Assembly: GCA_026391795.1 (NCBI GenBank) | Contig: JAPLDI010000049.1 | Coordinates: forward strand, 34,594 to 98,593 | Reading direction: 5' to 3' | Source: Bacteroidota bacterium | Lineage (GTDB): Bacteria; Bacteroidota; Bacteroidia; Bacteroidales; FEN-979 | DNA length: 64,000 nucleotides | The notes under the pieces: model-generated | What the model was told of the DNA's origin: nothing | The model's input: only the letters and a program-made list of their open reading frames with translations | The model's database searches: none | Position numbers and translations under genes: made by a program | Shown here: piece by piece, positions 61,477 through 64,000 of the stretch | How the letters are laid out: every line of letters starts with the position of its first letter | Numbering within the stretch: the stretch's first letter is position 1

Positions 61477-62544
61477 GTGCAGTATTTACTACGACTTTTC
61501 TTTATCATATTACTTTCAGGGATATTTGCTCTTTCTTCCATCGCACAGATCGGGGGACGTTCAACCTTTGGTTTCCTTGACCGCACAAACTCAGCAAGGG
61601 TGGCCTCCATGGGCGGAAATATCCTCGCTGTAAACGATGACGACATCAGCCTTGCACTGACAAATCCATCCCTCATCTCTGCGGGAATGAACAATACCCT
61701 CGCCCTGGATTTTGTTTCCCTTCGTTCTGCATACAGCTACGGGGATGTAATGTATTCAAAAACATTCAACAAGGTTGGAAGTTTTGTCGGGACATTTCAG
61801 TTTATCAATTACGGGAAATTTACCTATGCGGATATGGCCGGAAATACAAGTGGTGAGTTCGGCGCTTCTGAATATGCTTTAAATATAGGATGGGGAAGGA
61901 AACTGAGCCCCCATTTCTCGATCGGGGCCAATGGAAAACTTATCTATTCACAGCTGGAAAGTTACCGTTCATTCGGACTTGCCGTCGATGTTGCAGGATC
62001 TTACACTACAACCGACGACATCTTTTCAGCATCCCTCATCGCACGGAATATCGGAGTCCAGATTGTTACCTATATTCCCGGTACCCGCGATCCTTTGCCT
62101 TTTGTGATGCAGGCAGGGCTTGCAACACGCCTCAGACACATCCCTGTGCGGTTTTCACTGCTCTACAACAACATCGAGAAATGGGACCTGACCTATACTG
62201 ATCCGTTAAGTCCGGATAACCAGGTTGATCCCATTACCCAGCAACCAAAATCAAAAAGTGAGATCGGGATATTTGCCGATAAACTGATGCGTCATATTGT
62301 GCTTGGAACTGAGATCACCATTGCAAAAGTTTTCGCCATCAGGTTAGGCTATAATTACCGTACACGCCAGGAAATGAAGCTACCCGACCGAACAGCGCTC
62401 AGCGGTTTTACTTACGGTTTCGGGCTCCGGATCAAGATGTTTACCCTTAGTTATGCACGTGCTACTTACATGACAGGAACTTTCAATCCCAATTACTTCT
62501 CTTTTGCCGTGAATCTCGGGCAGTTCAGCAAGAAGAAAGAATAG
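61477..62544 (+). CDS. porQ: Type IX secretion system protein PorQ
   Basis: 355 residues with a signal peptide (FIILLSGIFALSSIAQ) and a 14-strand-like barrel: IGGRSTFGFLDRTNSARVAS, LALTNPSLISAGMNNTLALD, GASEYALNIGWGRKLSPH, YNYRTRQEMKLPDRTALSGF. These match PorQ, an outer-membrane partner of the PorU/PorV attachment complex. The start is a GTG at 61477: in-frame stops lie just upstream and no ATG precedes the signal peptide. With the T9SS-sorted protein at 9.3 kb and the PorE-like protein it shows that this organism has a type IX system. Confidence 0.9.
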   Translation: MQYLLRLFFIILLSGIFALSSIAQIGGRSTFGFLDRTNSARVASMGGNILAVNDDDISLALTNPSLISAGMNNTLALDFVSLRSAYSYGDVMYSKTFNKVGSFVGTFQFINYGKFTYADMAGNTSGEFGASEYALNIGWGRKLSPHFSIGANGKLIYSQLESYRSFGLAVDVAGSYTTTDDIFSASLIARNIGVQIVTYIPGTRDPLPFVMQAGLATRLRHIPVRFSLLYNNIEKWDLTYTDPLSPDNQVDPITQQPKSKSEIGIFADKLMRHIVLGTEITIAKVFAIRLGYNYRTRQEMKLPDRTALSGFTYGFGLRIKMFTLSYARATYMTGTFNPNYFSFAVNLGQFSKKKE

Positions 62545-62559
62545 ATCCCGGATTTTTAA

Positions 62560-62592
62560 ACTCATCAGCTCAGCAACTCATCACCTCACCAG
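62560..62592. repeat. TGATGAGT-type repeat at the 3' end of the Fe-S protein gene
   Basis: Four degenerate octamers (GGTGAGGT, GATGAGTT, GCTGAGCT, GATGAGTT in gene sense) supply the last codons for GEVMSC and the TGA stop of the gene at 62570-64000. The repeat ends a short distance from the convergent porQ stop. Confidence 0.8.
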
Positions 62593-64000
62593 CTTTCTTT
62601 GGAATGGCTTCCATTACCAGTTCTGCAACATCCATCACTTCAACAGGTGAATGTTTTGCAAATGTTTTTTTGCATAATGGGCAGGCAGTAAGAAGGATCT
62701 CGGGTTTGGCCTCCAGGTAATTTTCAAGTGCCTCTTTCGTGATCCTGTCTTTTTCCTCCGTTCCTGCATTGATAAGTCCCAGGCTTCCTCCGCAGCAGAG
62801 TGAATCTTTTCCTTCATTCCTCACCTTCACCGGATCGGCAATTTTAAGCAACAGCTCCCTGGGGTCATTGTATACTCCTGAACCTCGTCCAAGATCACAA
62901 GGATCATGGTAGGCAACCTTACGGAAATAGGCCTGAAGAGGAATTTTCCCTTTTTTTATCAATTCAAGAAGATACTGGGTATGATGAAGGATCCGGATAT
63001 CCAGCTTATAATCTTCCCTGAAAACCCGGTAGCAGATCGGACAGGAAGTCACCAGGAGCACAGCTTCTGAATCAAGGATCGTTTTCTTATTTTGTGCAAT
63101 CAGCATCTCCGCCTGCACCGGTTTCCCGGCAAGCATCAGCGGCCTTCCACAGCAAACAGTATGGTCTTTATCGAGATACAGATAATCAATCTTTGCGGTA
63201 TCCAGGATCTGTTGCATGGCTTCAGGAATGGTGGGTGTCAGATGTGACATGCACCCGGCAAAGTAGATCACTTCTGCCTTCCGTGTTGATTCGCCATTCA
63301 GAAAGGAAAAATCCTGTGCCTGCGACTTCCGGAATACTTCCCGATGAAAGAGACGCTGGTAGTCGGTATGAATTCCCACCGGACAGACTTCCTGACAACG
63401 TCCGCAAACGAGGCAACGGTTTACAATGTTGTTCATTACCTGCTTGTGGCGGATGGATTGCAGGAAATACACGGCCTGAATGTCCTGTATCCCTGCAGCT
63501 GTGTTTAACTGGCAGACGTCGATACAAACTCCGCAGCGTGAGCATGAGAGTAATTCAATTTCGGAGAAAAATCCTGAACCTTTCCGTGTCTGGATCCCGA
63601 AATTGCGGTAGAAAATCAGGATCAGTTCGGTAGGAATATGCATGTAGCGGGAATAGGGAAGCATGACGAAAAAAATGCCGAGACTCAGTGAATACATCCA
63701 CCAGCAGGCATAAGCAACATCCTTATCATTTAAGGGCCAGAGAAAAGCCAGAACATTTCCGAGATGCTGGGTGATAAATCCTCCTCCGTAACCATATGCC
63801 CCCGCGGTAAAGCTCTCGGCAAGAAGCCGCAAGGGAAAGATCAGCCAGAGGCAGGTCATGGTGACTTTGTCTGAGAACTGCAGCTGAGAGGTTTTCTTTA
63901 ATCCGAACCAATGGGAGCGGCTGCGTTTAAGGATGGCCAGGAAGAGCCCGCTGAGGACGAATAGGAGCAGAAGGTCCATGGAAAACCTGAAAAAACCCGG
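62570..64000 (-). CDS. Membrane-bound (Fe-S)-binding oxidoreductase, heterodisulfide-reductase-like, 5' end cut
   Basis: At least 476 residues; the frame is still open at the window edge (seven more codons upstream of the ATG at 63979), so the gene probably continues. The N-terminal part has membrane helices (LLLLFVLSGLFLAIL, MYSLSLGIFFVMLPYSRYMH). Then come two [4Fe-4S] sites (CSRCGVCIDVC, CLVCGRCQEVCP) and two CCG domains (YFAGCMSHL with CCGRP; HDPCDLGRGSG with SLCCGGSLG). This is the HdrD/GlpC-like layout of membrane oxidoreductases that pass electrons between quinones and soluble donors. The substrate is unknown. Confidence 0.85.
   Translation of the reverse strand, partial: PGFFRFSMDLLLLFVLSGLFLAILKRSRSHWFGLKKTSQLQFSDKVTMTCLWLIFPLRLLAESFTAGAYGYGGGFITQHLGNVLAFLWPLNDKDVAYACWWMYSLSLGIFFVMLPYSRYMHIPTELILIFYRNFGIQTRKGSGFFSEIELLSCSRCGVCIDVCQLNTAAGIQDIQAVYFLQSIRHKQVMNNIVNRCLVCGRCQEVCPVGIHTDYQRLFHREVFRKSQAQDFSFLNGESTRKAEVIYFAGCMSHLTPTIPEAMQQILDTAKIDYLYLDKDHTVCCGRPLMLAGKPVQAEMLIAQNKKTILDSEAVLLVTSCPICYRVFREDYKLDIRILHHTQYLLELIKKGKIPLQAYFRKVAYHDPCDLGRGSGVYNDPRELLLKIADPVKVRNEGKDSLCCGGSLGLINAGTEEKDRITKEALENYLEAKPEILLTACPLCKKTFAKHSPVEVMDVAELVMEAIPKKAGEVMSC

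Noticed and set aside
1..64000. Insertion sequences, prophage or integrative element
   Set aside because: No transposase, integrase, phage structural gene or direct-repeat attachment site was seen; gene content is housekeeping throughout.

Overview
The window looks like chromosomal DNA of a free-living, probably anaerobic or microaerobic member of the Bacteroidota (Bacteroidales-like). The evidence: TTG-N20-TAnnTTTG promoters in front of several genes, type IX secretion features (PorQ, a PorE-like OmpA protein, a T9SS-sorted repeat protein), families that I associate with this phylum (DUF4492, DUF5683, DUF3276, DUF5777), and the parA-parB-DUF5683-dapB-lepB order. Energy genes include a trimeric NADH-linked [FeFe] hydrogenase, cytochrome bd oxidase, a membrane Fe-S oxidoreductase and several small c-type cytochromes. 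I see no insertion sequence, prophage or CRISPR array.

Layout. 1-4.4 kb: a cut GWxTD-type protein, tag, a tRNA-Ser, and an envelope cluster (DUF5777 barrel, YceI, OB-fold protein, c-type cytochrome, a small barrel protein). 4.4-8.1 kb: pyrB-pyrI, an AlbA_2 regulator and a cyclic-diphosphoglycerate-synthetase-like GTPase. 8.4-15.2 kb (+ strand): an unknown Bacteroidota protein, a secreted YCF48-repeat protein, argS, sodC and a dihaem cytochrome. 15.3-23.9 kb (- strand): an ABC-2 exporter, an M64 peptidase and a double-length UvrA2-type protein broken by one in-frame TAA. 24-32.5 kb: a VIT1/CCC1 metal transporter, cydA-cydB with a 34-residue CydX-like protein and DUF4492, two TPM proteins with LemA, and htpG. 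32.7-39.5 kb: ilvE, then purM-prfA-pyrF behind the PorE-like protein. 39.7-43.3 kb: a two-component system divergent from a Cys-rich exported protein. 43.6-47 kb: the hydrogenase. 47-51 kb: truA, a cupin and an M14 peptidase. 51-64 kb: lolA, ftsK, DUF4412, lepB, dapB, DUF5683, parB, parA, DUF3276, nusB, porQ and a cut Fe-S oxidoreductase.

The strongest unexplained signal is a set of short degenerate tandem repeats, period about 6-9 nt, placed directly behind the stop codons of many genes. Each gene end carries its own word, yet the same words recur kilobases apart (GGATGCT, TGATGAGT, AAAGTTTAT, CGTAAAT, GTCACAAA, GAATGAA and others). Several stop codons and C-terminal codons are made of repeat sequence. 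In two places the GGATGCT word lies in frame inside conserved genes, argS and the uvrA-like gene. Other points of interest are a helically phased TTAAC array between the two-component system and the Cys-rich protein, a degenerate retropepsin-like domain at the end of the PorE-like protein, and a possible gene remnant held between inverted repeats in pyrBI.
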